Of a DNA stretch of 59,053 nucleotides, positions 7,568 through 15,891 are shown piece after piece. The notes under the pieces were generated by a model that had not been told where the DNA came from, did no database searches, and was given only the letters and a program-made list of their open reading frames with translations. The position numbers and the translations under genes were made by a program. The stretch lies in contig JAIYBC010000058.1 of assembly GCA_027488845.1 (NCBI GenBank), forward strand, positions 1 through 59,053, in the 5' to 3' direction. Each line of letters starts with the position of its first letter. Positions within the stretch are counted from its first letter, which is position 1. The stretch comes from Verrucomicrobiales bacterium (lineage in GTDB: Bacteria; Verrucomicrobiota; Verrucomicrobiia; Limisphaerales; UBA9464).

Positions 7568-8104
7568 CTAGCGGACGCGGGACGGGGCCGGGTTGGTGGG
7601 GAGAGGGAGGACGGGGCCCGGTGCGGGCTTCGAAGGCTGGTAGAGTCCGCTTCCGGCGGGCAGGACCGTGGGGTTGCCGGTGGCGGTGCGACCGGAACTC
7701 CAGGCGCGGTAGCCCGCGACGCACGCGGCCACGACCACGACCCCGATCAGCACGGGGAACGCCCACTGCCAACGGACCCGCGAGAGCCACAGCGTGATGA
7801 AGTCGAGCGGACCCTTCCCGCCGCCGGTCAGGCTCGGCGGCTCCGCGTAGTCGTCGGTGCGGCCCAGTTCCTCCTCGAGTTCCGCGACCAGGCGGACCGA
7901 ATCGAGGCGCAGTTCCTTGGCGTAGGTGCGGGTGAAGCCGCGGATGTACACGGGGGCGCTGAACACCTTCCATTCGCCGGCCTCGAGGGCGCGGATGTGG
8001 TCGGCCTTGATGTTCGTTGCGTCCGCCACCTCGTGGACGGTCCGCTTCTGGCGCTCACGCGCGGCCCTAAGCTGTTCGGCGACACTCGGCATCGCGGTGT
8101 TCAT
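7568..8104 (-). CDS. RodZ-like HTH membrane protein
   Basis: 178 aa. The N-terminal HTH_25 (RodZ/XRE-like) domain covers about residues 5-75 with 'SVAEQLRAARERQKRTVHEVADATNIK' and 'FSAPVYIRGFTRTYAKEL'. A juxtamembrane acidic segment and one transmembrane helix (about 125-147) follow, then a short Pro/Gly-rich periplasmic tail. RodZ links MreB to the membrane and to cell-wall synthesis; this protein lacks the usual C-terminal DUF4115 domain, so it may be a truncated or specialised relative. The ATG at 8104 is used; the internal ATG at 8092 (MPSVAEQL) is equally likely. Confidence 0.75.
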   Translation of the reverse strand: MNTAMPSVAEQLRAARERQKRTVHEVADATNIKADHIRALEAGEWKVFSAPVYIRGFTRTYAKELRLDSVRLVAELEEELGRTDDYAEPPSLTGGGKGPLDFITLWLSRVRWQWAFPVLIGVVVVAACVAGYRAWSSGRTATGNPTVLPAGSGLYQPSKPAPGPVLPLPTNPAPSRVR

Positions 8105-8210
8105 AACGTCGGCCACCCGCACTGGGCAACGCCCGAAACGGGGGCTGTCCCGGCCGCATCCGCCGCGCCCGGATGTTTCCAGCCTCGGATGCCCGTGCCA
8201 CGATGCCTCC

Positions 8211-9035
8211 ATGCGACTCGATTCCCACCAGCACTTCTGGCGCTACGACGCATCCCAGTACCCCTGGATCCCGGCGGGTTCCGCCCTCCAGCGCGACTGG
8301 CTGCCCGCGGACCTCGCGGCGATCCACCGGTCCCTCGGCTTCGACGGTTCCATCGCGGTGCAGGCCCGGCAGTCGCTCGCCGAATCGCACTGGCTGCTCG
8401 GCCTTGCCGACGCGGATCCGCGGGTGAAGGGCGTGGTCGGCTGGGTGGACCTGCGCAGCGACGACGTCGAGGAGCCGCTCGCGCAACTCGCCGCGCACCC
8501 GAAGTTCGTCGGTGTCCGCCATGTGGCCCAGGACGAGCCGGACGACCGGTTCCTCGTGGGCGCCGCGTTCCAGGCTGGGATCCGCCGTCTGCGCCCGTTC
8601 GGGCTCACCTACGACCTGCTCGTGTATCCGCGCCAGTTGCCCGCCGCGATCGAGCTGGTGGCGGCCCATCCCGAACAGCCTTTCGTGCTCGACCACATCG
8701 CCAAGCCCCACATCCGCGACGGCGTGCTCCAGCCGTGGGCGGAGCAGATCCGGGAGCTGGCCCGACATGGGAACGTCCTGTGCAAGGTGTCCGGGATGGT
8801 GACCGAGGCCGATCACCACGGGTGGAAGGGCGGGGATTTCCGTCCGTACCTCGACGTCGTCTTCGAGGCCTTCGGTCCCGGCCGGCTGATGTTCGGTTCC
8901 GACTGGCCGGTCTGCCTGCTGGCCGGTTCCTACGAACAGGTGGAAGGGCTGGCGAGGGACCATCTCCGCCACCTTTCGCCGGAGGAATCCGCCGCGTTCT
9001 GGGGCGGCAACTGCGAGCGGTTCTACCTCGGCTGA
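8211..9035 (+). CDS. amidohydrolase family protein, L-fuconolactonase-like
   Basis: 274 aa. It starts with the metal-binding 'DSHQHFW' of COG3618 amidohydrolase-2 proteins and ends with 'FGSDWPVC', the catalytic Asp strand, followed by 'GGNCERFY'. Other family signs are 'VVGWVDL', 'GVRHVAQDEPDD', 'VLDHIAKP' and 'KVSGM'. Members hydrolyse sugar lactones (L-fucono-1,5-lactone, L-rhamnonolactone) or related rings in deoxysugar catabolism. The substrate is inferred only from the family. Divergent from the RodZ-like gene with about 105 bp between, so the two may have separate promoters in that gap. Confidence 0.85.
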   Translation: MRLDSHQHFWRYDASQYPWIPAGSALQRDWLPADLAAIHRSLGFDGSIAVQARQSLAESHWLLGLADADPRVKGVVGWVDLRSDDVEEPLAQLAAHPKFVGVRHVAQDEPDDRFLVGAAFQAGIRRLRPFGLTYDLLVYPRQLPAAIELVAAHPEQPFVLDHIAKPHIRDGVLQPWAEQIRELARHGNVLCKVSGMVTEADHHGWKGGDFRPYLDVVFEAFGPGRLMFGSDWPVCLLAGSYEQVEGLARDHLRHLSPEESAAFWGGNCERFYLG

Positions 9036-9050
9036 CCGCGGCTGACCGCG

Positions 9051-11933
9051 TCATTCGAGCGCCCGCAGACGGAAGAACCGGATCGTTCCGGCCGTCGGCA
9101 GTTCGATCCGTTCCTCGCGGCCCAAGGCCGTACGCGGGAAACCGTCGATCGTCTCGAAAGGGCCTGCGATCCGGTCGGCCGATTCCACCGAGTAGCGCCG
9201 TCCGACGCCGGCCCGCCAGGCGATGCGGACTCGGCCGCCGGGAAGCGTCTCCGGCGTGACCCGGAGCGGCTGGAAGGGGTTCGAGGGAGACGTACCAAGG
9301 CGGTGTTCCTCGACGTTCGAGTAGCCGTCGTTGTCCGGGTCCGCCGTCTCCGAGCGCACGAGGGCGTCGGTTCCATGGACGACCTCCCATCGGTCCGGGA
9401 GGCCGTCGCCGTCGGTGTCGGCGCGCAGCGGGTCCGTCCCGGCCGCGGCCTCTCCCACGGCGTCCAATCCATCCCGGTCCGGGTCGGGATCGGAAGGCAG
9501 TCGCACGCGGAGGCCGGTCAATGCCGGTGCGCCCTCCTTCCGCGGGACGAGGGAGTCGCCGATGAATCCGTTGTCGAACGGGCGCGCGGGTCCGGTCCCA
9601 TTCCATTCCAGTCCCACGAGCGCGCCGACGCGGATCTCCTGTCCGAATCCGAGTCCGCCGAGCGCGGAAAGCGGGAGGGCGACCTCGACAAAGCCGGCAC
9701 CGCTTTCCGCCGGTGCGACGGGTCCGGTCTGGGGACTGCGGTTGAACTGCTGCAGCCGCGCGCCGGCGAGGGCGGGGAAGCCGGGTTCGAGCCGGAACAC
9801 GCCTTGGCCGAGCCCGTTCGTGGAACCGGACCGTCGGAAGAAGCGGTCGGTGCCGTCCGCCAATTCGTCCCCGACCACCATCGCGACGGAGGGGCGGAAC
9901 CCTTCGAAGGCGACGGCGTCACCCTGGTCCAAGGCGTCGGCGCCTTCGCCTCCGCCGTCGGGAATCCCGTTCCCCAGCCCTTTGAGCGAACCGACACCCG
10001 GCAGGCCCGGGACCTCGAGGAAGAGATAGGCGTCGGAGCCCGGCGTCAGCCCGAGGCCATCGAGTCCGAGATAGAGGAAATCGGCATCCATCTGGACGCG
10101 CAGGTTTCCGAGGGTGCTCCGGCGGCCGGTGAAGGACGGGATCGCGGGCGCCCCGGTCAGGTCGTAGGTCTGGCCGACGAGGTTGCCGTCGCCGTCCGAA
10201 GGACCGGTGAGTTCCACCTGGGCCGATGCCGCGAGGGCCTCGTGGATCCGGACCGGCGGCGGCGTGCGATGGATCGTGGTGTCGTCCTGGATCCGGCCCT
10301 GCCAGTCGACGCACTGGATGCGCAGGCGGTCTCCGTCGAAGCGCAGCCGGGTGAAGTGGTAGGTGACGAGGAAGGCGGCGCTCCGGGGATCGGTTTCACG
10401 CAGTCCGTACGGCGGACCGCCGCCTCCGCCGGTCACCACCGCGGTGACGCCTTCGGACGGGGTCAACCGCTCGTAGTTGTGGTCGTGGCCGGCGAGCAGC
10501 AGTTGGACCCCATGGCGTCGCGCGATCGGGATCACGGCGGCGGAGAACTCCGCCGAGTCCCGCAGTCCGTTGAGGTTGACGTCGTCGAAACGGTGCAGTC
10601 CGGAGGTCTCCGTCGGCACGTGGGAGATCATCACCCGCCACGGCTTGCGGGTGGCGGCGAGGTCGCGGTCGAGCCAGCGCGCCTGGGCACCGTCCGGTCG
10701 CATCAGGTACTGGGTGACGAACGGTTGGAAGAGCACCACGAAGTGGACGTCGCCGGCGTCGAACGAGTAGTACGATTCCGGGATCGTGCGTTCCGCGAGG
10801 TGTTCCGAAGCCGGGGTGTCGTTGGTCGGGGAGCGCAGCACGTCGAGGAAGGGCGCGGTGCCGTAGTGCAGGTCGTGGTTGCCCCAGGCGAAGAACCCCG
10901 GGGTCTGGCGCATCACCGCCCGTTGGACGCTCAGGAACCGGATGTCGGCAAGGCCTGGATGGAAGCTCGGATAGATGATGTCGCCGGCATGGAGCAGGAG
11001 GTCGGCGGGCTCGGCGGCCATGCGTTCGGTCACGCGATGCTGCCAGATGTCGGCGCCGCCGGAATCGCCGATGACCTGGACCGTGAGCGGTCCGGACAGG
11101 GGCAATGTGCGGAAGGAACGGACATCGGAGGCGAAGGGGCCGTCCGGCGATTGGAGGACCGTCCGGTAGGAAAGGCGTTGGCCGGGGACGAGGCCCTCGA
11201 GGACGGCGAGATGGCGTGTGCCCGGGGGCGTTTCCACGCGCCGGTCGAGGTTCGGGAAGGTCCCGAACTCGACCCGACCTGCGGTGCCGGGCGGGGTGGC
11301 GAAGAGGATCTCGGCGCGGTTGGAGGAGACGTTCTGCAGGTAGGGCGCCCGGGTGAAGCCGACGAGCAGCTCGGCGGTGAAGACGGGCCAACGCGAGTAG
11401 ACGTTGTCCGCGTGCACCTGGACGGCGAGGACGTTGGTCCCGGCGCGGAGCAGTCCTTCCGCGGGGCCGAGGTCGAGGAGTTCCGCGGAGCCTGCCGGGC
11501 GTGGGGCGGCATCGGTTTGGAGCGGGATTGGGGACCCGGGCAGCCCGGGAAGTCCACGGCGTGCGACCTCGACGCCGTTGATCCAGGCCACGAAGCCGCC
11601 GCCATAGTCGGCGCGGAGCGAAAGGCGTCCTGAACGCGGACCGTCGCCGACCACGAAGGACGTCCTCAGGAGCACCCGTTCCCATCCGTTGGTGGAAGGC
11701 AGCCGTGTCGATTCGCCGTACGTCGTGACGCCGAAGCCGGACGGACCGGAATACCATTCCGAGTCGTCGAAGGATGCGTCCTGCCAGCGATCCGGGAGCG
11801 GGGCGTCGGCGCGTTGACCCAGGTAGCGCCAGAAATCCGAGAGCCCGACCGGAGCGATGTCGTCCGCCGCATGGAGACACCATGCCGCCAGGAACGGCAG
11901 CGACCGGAGCAGGATCCGGGTCAGCGGGTGCAT
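9051..11933 (-). CDS. secreted purple-acid-phosphatase-like metallophosphoesterase with calcium-binding repeats
   Basis: 960 aa with a signal peptide (about 1-22). Residues about 30-190 form a galactose-binding-like domain ('SFDDSEWYSGPSGFG', 'NGVEVAR', 'GTNVLAVQVH'). A fibronectin-like PAP N-domain follows ('RAPYLQNVSSNRAEILFATP'). The calcineurin-like core (about 285-500) has 'VIGDSGG', 'HAGDII', 'WGNHDLHYG' and 'AGHDHNYER'. Near residue 850 there are two thrombospondin type-3-like calcium loops ('DPDRDGLD', 'DTDGDGLPDRWE', 'DPDNDGYSNVEE'). The last 70 residues form a beta-rich domain common in secreted Verrucomicrobia proteins. It is probably an extracellular phosphatase for phosphate scavenging. 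Confidence 0.85.
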   Translation of the reverse strand: MHPLTRILLRSLPFLAAWCLHAADDIAPVGLSDFWRYLGQRADAPLPDRWQDASFDDSEWYSGPSGFGVTTYGESTRLPSTNGWERVLLRTSFVVGDGPRSGRLSLRADYGGGFVAWINGVEVARRGLPGLPGSPIPLQTDAAPRPAGSAELLDLGPAEGLLRAGTNVLAVQVHADNVYSRWPVFTAELLVGFTRAPYLQNVSSNRAEILFATPPGTAGRVEFGTFPNLDRRVETPPGTRHLAVLEGLVPGQRLSYRTVLQSPDGPFASDVRSFRTLPLSGPLTVQVIGDSGGADIWQHRVTERMAAEPADLLLHAGDIIYPSFHPGLADIRFLSVQRAVMRQTPGFFAWGNHDLHYGTAPFLDVLRSPTNDTPASEHLAERTIPESYYSFDAGDVHFVVLFQPFVTQYLMRPDGAQARWLDRDLAATRKPWRVMISHVPTETSGLHRFDDVNLNGLRDSAEFSAAVIPIARRHGVQLLLAGHDHNYERLTPSEGVTAVVTGGGGGPPYGLRETDPRSAAFLVTYHFTRLRFDGDRLRIQCVDWQGRIQDDTTIHRTPPPVRIHEALAASAQVELTGPSDGDGNLVGQTYDLTGAPAIPSFTGRRSTLGNLRVQMDADFLYLGLDGLGLTPGSDAYLFLEVPGLPGVGSLKGLGNGIPDGGGEGADALDQGDAVAFEGFRPSVAMVVGDELADGTDRFFRRSGSTNGLGQGVFRLEPGFPALAGARLQQFNRSPQTGPVAPAESGAGFVEVALPLSALGGLGFGQEIRVGALVGLEWNGTGPARPFDNGFIGDSLVPRKEGAPALTGLRVRLPSDPDPDRDGLDAVGEAAAGTDPLRADTDGDGLPDRWEVVHGTDALVRSETADPDNDGYSNVEEHRLGTSPSNPFQPLRVTPETLPGGRVRIAWRAGVGRRYSVESADRIAGPFETIDGFPRTALGREERIELPTAGTIRFFRLRALE

Positions 11934-11942
11934 TCCGGGATG

Positions 11943-13019
11943 CTACCGGGAAGCCTCCGGCGTTCCAGAGCGGGAATCGGTTTCGTTCCGCCGCCATCCG
12001 GGCGTCTCGTGGACCGAGAGCCGCCCGTCGGGCGCGCGGAAGAGCAGGGCGTCGATGTCGAACCGCCGACAGAGGGCGTCGGCGCGTGTGGGGCCGAGGA
12101 CGCTGAGCACCTTCGACAGGGCGTCGAGGGTCATGGGATCGCGGCCCACGAGGGTGACCTGGGAGTGGTCGGTGAGGGCCTGGCCGGTTCGGGGATCGAC
12201 GATGTGGGAATACCGCACGCCGCCGATCTCGACGCGTTGGAAAAGGTCCCCGGAGGTGACGAGCGCCCGGTCGCGGAGACGGACCCGGCGTCCGGGAGGG
12301 GCGTTGGTGAGGTCGAGGAGGCCGACGGTGACGATCCATCCGGATTCACCGGGCGGCGAGGAAGCGGCGTAGAGGTCGCCGCCACCGCTGACGAGGCTTC
12401 GGGTGATGCCGCGGGAACGGAGGACCTTCGTGGCCTCGCCGATGGCATAGCCCTTGGCGATGCCGCCCGGGTCGAGGCGCATGCCGGGGCGCAGAAGCCG
12501 GGCCGTCCGGCGGCCCTGCGCGTCGCGTCCTAGCACGACGTTGGTCCAACCGCAGGCGTCGCGGGCGGCCGCGATCCGGGAAGCGTCGGGGAGCGCGCGT
12601 TGGCGGCGGGCCCGTTTCCAGACATCGACGAACGGGCCGACCGTGATGTCGAAGGAACCGTCACCGGCCCGGGAGACCTGTTCGGAGCGTTCGAGGACGC
12701 GGAAGAGATCCTCGGAGACGGGGACGTCGGTCCCGGAGCCGGAGGAGCGCGAGAGTCGGCTCAGTTCCGAATCGGGCTCGTAGTCGCTGAGGATGCGGTT
12801 GAGTTCCGTGATGCGGTTCCATGCGGCGTCCGCGGCCTCCTCGGCTTCGCGATCGGAGGCGGCGTAGAGGACGATCCGCCACGGCATCCCCATCCGGGTC
12901 GCGGTGAACTCCCGTCGGACCGCGGGGGTGGAACCGGTGCGGCATCCGGTCCAGGAGGACAGGAGGCACAGGAGCAGGACGAGCCGGAGCAGCGGCGCGG
13001 TGCGGCGTCCGGGGTTCAA
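11943..13019 (-). CDS. apbE: FAD:protein FMN transferase, lipoprotein form
   Basis: 358 aa. An N-terminal signal with a lipobox-like 'SWTGC' suggests a periplasm-facing lipoprotein. ApbE transfers FMN from FAD to threonine of target proteins such as NqrB/C and RnfD/G. Family motifs are 'MGMPWRIVLY', 'LNRILSDYEPDSELSRLS', 'FDITVGPFVDVWK', 'RLDPGGIAKGYAIGEA', 'SGGGDLYA' and 'SHIVDPRTG'. The start is a TTG that overlaps the stop of the upstream kinase gene (TTGA), so the two are probably translated together, although the kinase and ApbE share no known pathway. Confidence 0.9.
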   Translation of the reverse strand: MNPGRRTAPLLRLVLLLCLLSSWTGCRTGSTPAVRREFTATRMGMPWRIVLYAASDREAEEAADAAWNRITELNRILSDYEPDSELSRLSRSSGSGTDVPVSEDLFRVLERSEQVSRAGDGSFDITVGPFVDVWKRARRQRALPDASRIAAARDACGWTNVVLGRDAQGRRTARLLRPGMRLDPGGIAKGYAIGEATKVLRSRGITRSLVSGGGDLYAASSPPGESGWIVTVGLLDLTNAPPGRRVRLRDRALVTSGDLFQRVEIGGVRYSHIVDPRTGQALTDHSQVTLVGRDPMTLDALSKVLSVLGPTRADALCRRFDIDALLFRAPDGRLSVHETPGWRRNETDSRSGTPEASR

Positions 13020-14032
13020 GCGAAGATGCGTTCCCGGATCTGGTCGACGCCAGCCGTGCCGGTGGTGCCGAGCTGGTGGATGACGCTATGGGCGGCGGCC
13101 ATGGCCATCTCCATCGCCTCGGAGGGCGAGGCGCCGGCGGCGAGGGCGAGGGCGAGGTTGGCGCTGACGGAATCGCCGGCCCCGACCACGTCGATCGGAC
13201 CGAGGACGGGATGGGCGGGGACGTGGGCGGTGGATCCGTCCGGGCCGGCGCCGACGATCCCGCGTTCGGCGAGCGTGATGAACACGTGGCGGCCGTTGGA
13301 CCGGGCCATCCGTCCCGCGGCGTCGCGGAGGGCGGACAGGTCGTCGACCGGGCCGCCGTTCAACCGGCCGAGTTCCGCGGCGTTCATCTTCCAGTCGACG
13401 GCGGGCCATCCGCGGAGACCGCGTCGGCTGTCGGCGACGATCGGCAGGAGGGGGCGGCGTGCGGCGAGCCGGCCGACCTCGGCGAGCACCGCCGGGGTGA
13501 CCACGCCGGTGCCGGGGATGTCGACCTGGTCGAGGACGATCCAGGCGTCGGTGGAATCCGCGGCGCGGCGGATCCCTTCGATCACGGCGGCCTCGCCGGT
13601 GGGCGGGGTCGGGGTGAAGTTCTTGAGGTCGAGGCGGCTGAGTTCCTCGGGAGGTAGGCCGGGGCGGTGCAGCAGGGGTTTGGTGTAGGTGAACGTGTTC
13701 CGGCCGGAGGCGACCACGATGCCGGAGGGATCCGCGCCGCGGCGTTCCTGGACGGCCCGCTGGAGTTCGAAGCCCTCGCCGTCATCGCCGCGCAGTCCGA
13801 CGCAGCGGATGGACCCGGTGCCGAGGGCGGAGAGGTTGTTGAGGATGGTGCCCGCGGCGCCGGGGAGGCATCGGACGCCGGTGATGTTGTGCACGGGCAG
13901 ACCGGTCTCGATGGAGACCTCGGCGCGTTCGGGATCGATGTCGAAGTAGCGGTCCAGGCAGAAGTCGCCGAGGAGGCCGAGGGTGAGCGAGGGGAAGCGG
14001 CGCGTGATCGCCTCGAAGCGTTCGGGGGTCAT
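13016..14032 (-). CDS. PfkB-family carbohydrate kinase, RfaE-like
   Basis: 338 aa. The ribokinase fold has the 'GDFCLDRYFDIDPE' start and the C-terminal ATP/catalytic signature 'DVVGAGDSVSANLALAL', whose Asp is the catalytic base. The N-terminal 'PGAAGTILNNLSALG' resembles the heptose-7-phosphate kinase domain of HldE/RfaE, but the nucleotidyltransferase half is absent. The substrate is a phosphorylated or free sugar, not determined. It starts in an ATGA overlap with the DHS-like gene upstream, so the two are very probably co-translated and functionally linked. Confidence 0.85.
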   Translation of the reverse strand: MTPERFEAITRRFPSLTLGLLGDFCLDRYFDIDPERAEVSIETGLPVHNITGVRCLPGAAGTILNNLSALGTGSIRCVGLRGDDGEGFELQRAVQERRGADPSGIVVASGRNTFTYTKPLLHRPGLPPEELSRLDLKNFTPTPPTGEAAVIEGIRRAADSTDAWIVLDQVDIPGTGVVTPAVLAEVGRLAARRPLLPIVADSRRGLRGWPAVDWKMNAAELGRLNGGPVDDLSALRDAAGRMARSNGRHVFITLAERGIVGAGPDGSTAHVPAHPVLGPIDVVGAGDSVSANLALALAAGASPSEAMEMAMAAAHSVIHQLGTTGTAGVDQIRERIFA

Positions 14033-15135
14033 GGGAGCGTGGCGACCAGGCGGCGGTGGAGGTGGTGGATGAAGGCGAGGTTGTCGCACTGGGCGTAGTG
14101 CATGGTGCCGCCCATGCGGGAGAAGCTCTTGCAGAAGCGGAGGTAGTAGGCGGGGTTGGACTTCGGGGGTTCGCCCCGGGTCCAGTCCCAGCCGCCGCCG
14201 TCCTGGAGGTCGACGACGAAGATCCGGTGGCCGGCCACCGGTCCGGCGCCCGCCTGGAACCGGATGTTGTGGGCGCAGCTGAGGCTCTTCTCGAAGACCT
14301 GGGGGGCCATGATGGCGGAGCCGACGGAGAGGACGACGCCGTGGTCGAGTTCGGCGACGATGCCGGCGAAGCGGCGGAAGTCCTCGGCGGCGGCGCGTCC
14401 GAGGACGGCGCCGTTGAACATGGGATGGCAGGAGATGATGTCGTAGCCGATGCCCGGGTGGACGGTGGCGGTGACCCCGTGTCGCCATGCCGCGGCGAGG
14501 ATGGAGCCGTGTTTGGAGGGGTGCTGGACGTCATGGCGGCCCTCGTGGAGGTCATGGCGTTCCATGGCGGCGAGCAGTTCGCAGCAGGCCGGGGCCATGG
14601 GGTCCGCGGGGAACTGGGAGACCAGTCCGGCGAGTTGTTCGCGTGGCGGGAGGTCGCAGCCGTCCCCGTGGATGAAGCGGCCGAGGGAACCGCCCCATCC
14701 GAGTCCCTGGAGGGCGCCGGCCATGAGGGCGAGGTGGATGTTGCGGCCGGTTTCGTCCCAGGTGCCGAAGGTGCCTGCGGCGACGTTCTCCTCGACGCCT
14801 TCGGTGGAGCGGCCGAGCCAGGAGTATTCCCAGTCGTGGATGGTGCCGGCGCCGTTGGTGGCGACGTGCTGGAGGAAACCCTTCTCCATGAGGTCGGCGA
14901 GGAGGAGGGCGGCGCCGTTGCGGAGGAGGTGGGCGCCGTACATGAGGACCACCGGCGCACCGCGGGAACGGGCGTCGCGGACGGCCTCGGCGGCGAGGTC
15001 CACCTGGGCGGACTGTTCCGGGGAAAGGGGGGCCGGTTGGCGGTCGATGGGGACGAGGATGTCCTCAAGGCGGGTCAGGCTGCGCCGCTCGGCGAGAGGG
15101 CGCACGCGCAGTCGGCTGAGATCCAGGGCGGGCAC
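14029..15135 (-). CDS. deoxyhypusine-synthase-like NAD-binding protein
   Basis: 368 aa. A DHS-like fold is suggested by 'VVLMYGAHLLRNGAA', 'HVATNGAGTIHDWE', 'SKHGSILAAAWRHGVTATVHPGIGYDI' and 'FCKSFSRMGGTMHYAQCDNLAF', which correspond in order to the NAD-binding and subunit-interface segments of deoxyhypusine synthase. The active-site lysine motif of eukaryotic/archaeal DHS (EKGSVSWGK-like) is not visible, so it probably does not modify eIF5A; bacteria lack that substrate anyway. Tight coupling to a PfkB sugar kinase suggests a small-molecule pathway. Family assignment moderate, function unknown. Confidence 0.6.
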   Translation of the reverse strand: MPALDLSRLRVRPLAERRSLTRLEDILVPIDRQPAPLSPEQSAQVDLAAEAVRDARSRGAPVVLMYGAHLLRNGAALLLADLMEKGFLQHVATNGAGTIHDWEYSWLGRSTEGVEENVAAGTFGTWDETGRNIHLALMAGALQGLGWGGSLGRFIHGDGCDLPPREQLAGLVSQFPADPMAPACCELLAAMERHDLHEGRHDVQHPSKHGSILAAAWRHGVTATVHPGIGYDIISCHPMFNGAVLGRAAAEDFRRFAGIVAELDHGVVLSVGSAIMAPQVFEKSLSCAHNIRFQAGAGPVAGHRIFVVDLQDGGGWDWTRGEPPKSNPAYYLRFCKSFSRMGGTMHYAQCDNLAFIHHLHRRLVATLP

Positions 15136-15193
15136 CCGGAAATTGGAGCGAGGTGGGAGGAGGATTGGGAAGGAGGATCTCTGGGGGGAGGAA

Positions 15194-15275
15194 GATAGGA
15201 CTTATGGGACGGATAGGACGGATAGGACGGATAGGTCCTATCCGTCCCATAAGTCCCATAAGTCCCATAAGTCCC
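15194..15275. repeat. palindrome built of 9-bp tandem repeats
   Basis: The left arm has GGACTTATG-like then GGACGGATA-like 9-bp units, and the right arm the complementary TATCCGTCC then three CATAAGTCC units. The centre (GGATAGG-T-CCTATCC, 15229-15243) is a perfect palindrome. The two unit variants occur about 3+1 on the left and 1+3 on the right. It lies a few bases beyond the stop codon of the minus-strand four-helix-bundle gene, whose TAG sits in a similar CTCCTATCC motif. It can form a large hairpin. Confidence 0.85.
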
Positions 15276-15282
15276 AGATCTC

Positions 15283-15837
15283 CTATCCTCTTTTTCTTCG
15301 GGCGCGGGCCATTCTTTCCCTCACTCCGCCATCTTTCAGGAAATCCTGTTCCAGGCGCCTCAGTTGCCGGTCGATCAGGTAGTTGGCCTGGTGGCACAGG
15401 CAGATCGCGATGTTGGCCACCGTGCCGGCGGGGCGGGTCTCCACGAATTCCCGGTAGAGTTCATACTCCTGGGGCTTCCGGCGGCCCAGTTGGCGCACGT
15501 ACAGCGCCTCCTTGGAGTCCTTGGCCCAGATCTCGAGGTTCCGGGCCCTCAGGAAATCCCGGTAGTCCTCCAACAGCTCTTCCAGGCTAGCCCGGGCGAC
15601 GTTGGTGAGCTTGATCTCGCTCTCGCTGGAGACCACGGCCGCCCGGCTTCCTTCGACCAGGTTCTGCTTCCCGGAGCGCGCCGCCTGGACCATCTGGTCG
15701 ACGGTCCGGTCCCGCCTTCCCAGGTGCCGCCCGGTGAAGTCGTGGGTGATCCGGTACAGCACCTCCGCCTTCTGGTACCCGAGCAGGGCCTCGTAGTTCC
15801 CCTTCCGCGGCAGGAAGCCGCCTTCCGTTCCGTGCAT
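15283..15837 (-). CDS. four-helix-bundle suffix-domain protein, 23S rRNA-IVS-like
   Basis: 184 aa. The middle reads as the four-helix-bundle of the 23S-rRNA intervening-sequence (S23) family: 'ITHDFTGRHLG', 'DRTVDQMVQAARSGKQNLVEGSRA', 'SESEIKLTNVARASLEELLEDYRDFLRARNL'. The C-terminal part, 'NIAICLCHQANYLIDRQLRRLEQDFLKDGG', matches the 'four helix bundle suffix' variant (TIGR04258-like) rather than the short S23 form. Relatives include IVS-encoded proteins and the Avd accessory proteins of diversity-generating retroelements, but no reverse transcriptase is nearby. The C-terminus is very basic (MARARRKRG), so nucleic-acid binding is plausible. A 9-bp repeat palindrome lies directly 3'. Confidence 0.8.
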   Translation of the reverse strand: MHGTEGGFLPRKGNYEALLGYQKAEVLYRITHDFTGRHLGRRDRTVDQMVQAARSGKQNLVEGSRAAVVSSESEIKLTNVARASLEELLEDYRDFLRARNLEIWAKDSKEALYVRQLGRRKPQEYELYREFVETRPAGTVANIAICLCHQANYLIDRQLRRLEQDFLKDGGVRERMARARRKRG

Positions 15838-15891
15838 GACCGGAGCCTGCCCGACCCGGCCGGATCCGGCGGATGCGCTTCGGGCGCCCTG

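Noticed and set aside
9303-11633. 776-aa plus-strand frame opposite the phosphatase gene
   Set aside because: Composition is Gly/Glu/Val-rich with no domain; the minus-strand phosphatase has clear motifs.
15194-15275. CRISPR array
   Set aside because: The units are 9 bp, directly adjacent and in mirrored order; there are no spacers and no cas genes.
15283-15837. Avd accessory gene of a diversity-generating retroelement
   Set aside because: The four-helix family includes Avd, but no reverse transcriptase, template repeat or variable-protein gene is near, and the suffix domain points to the S23-like form.
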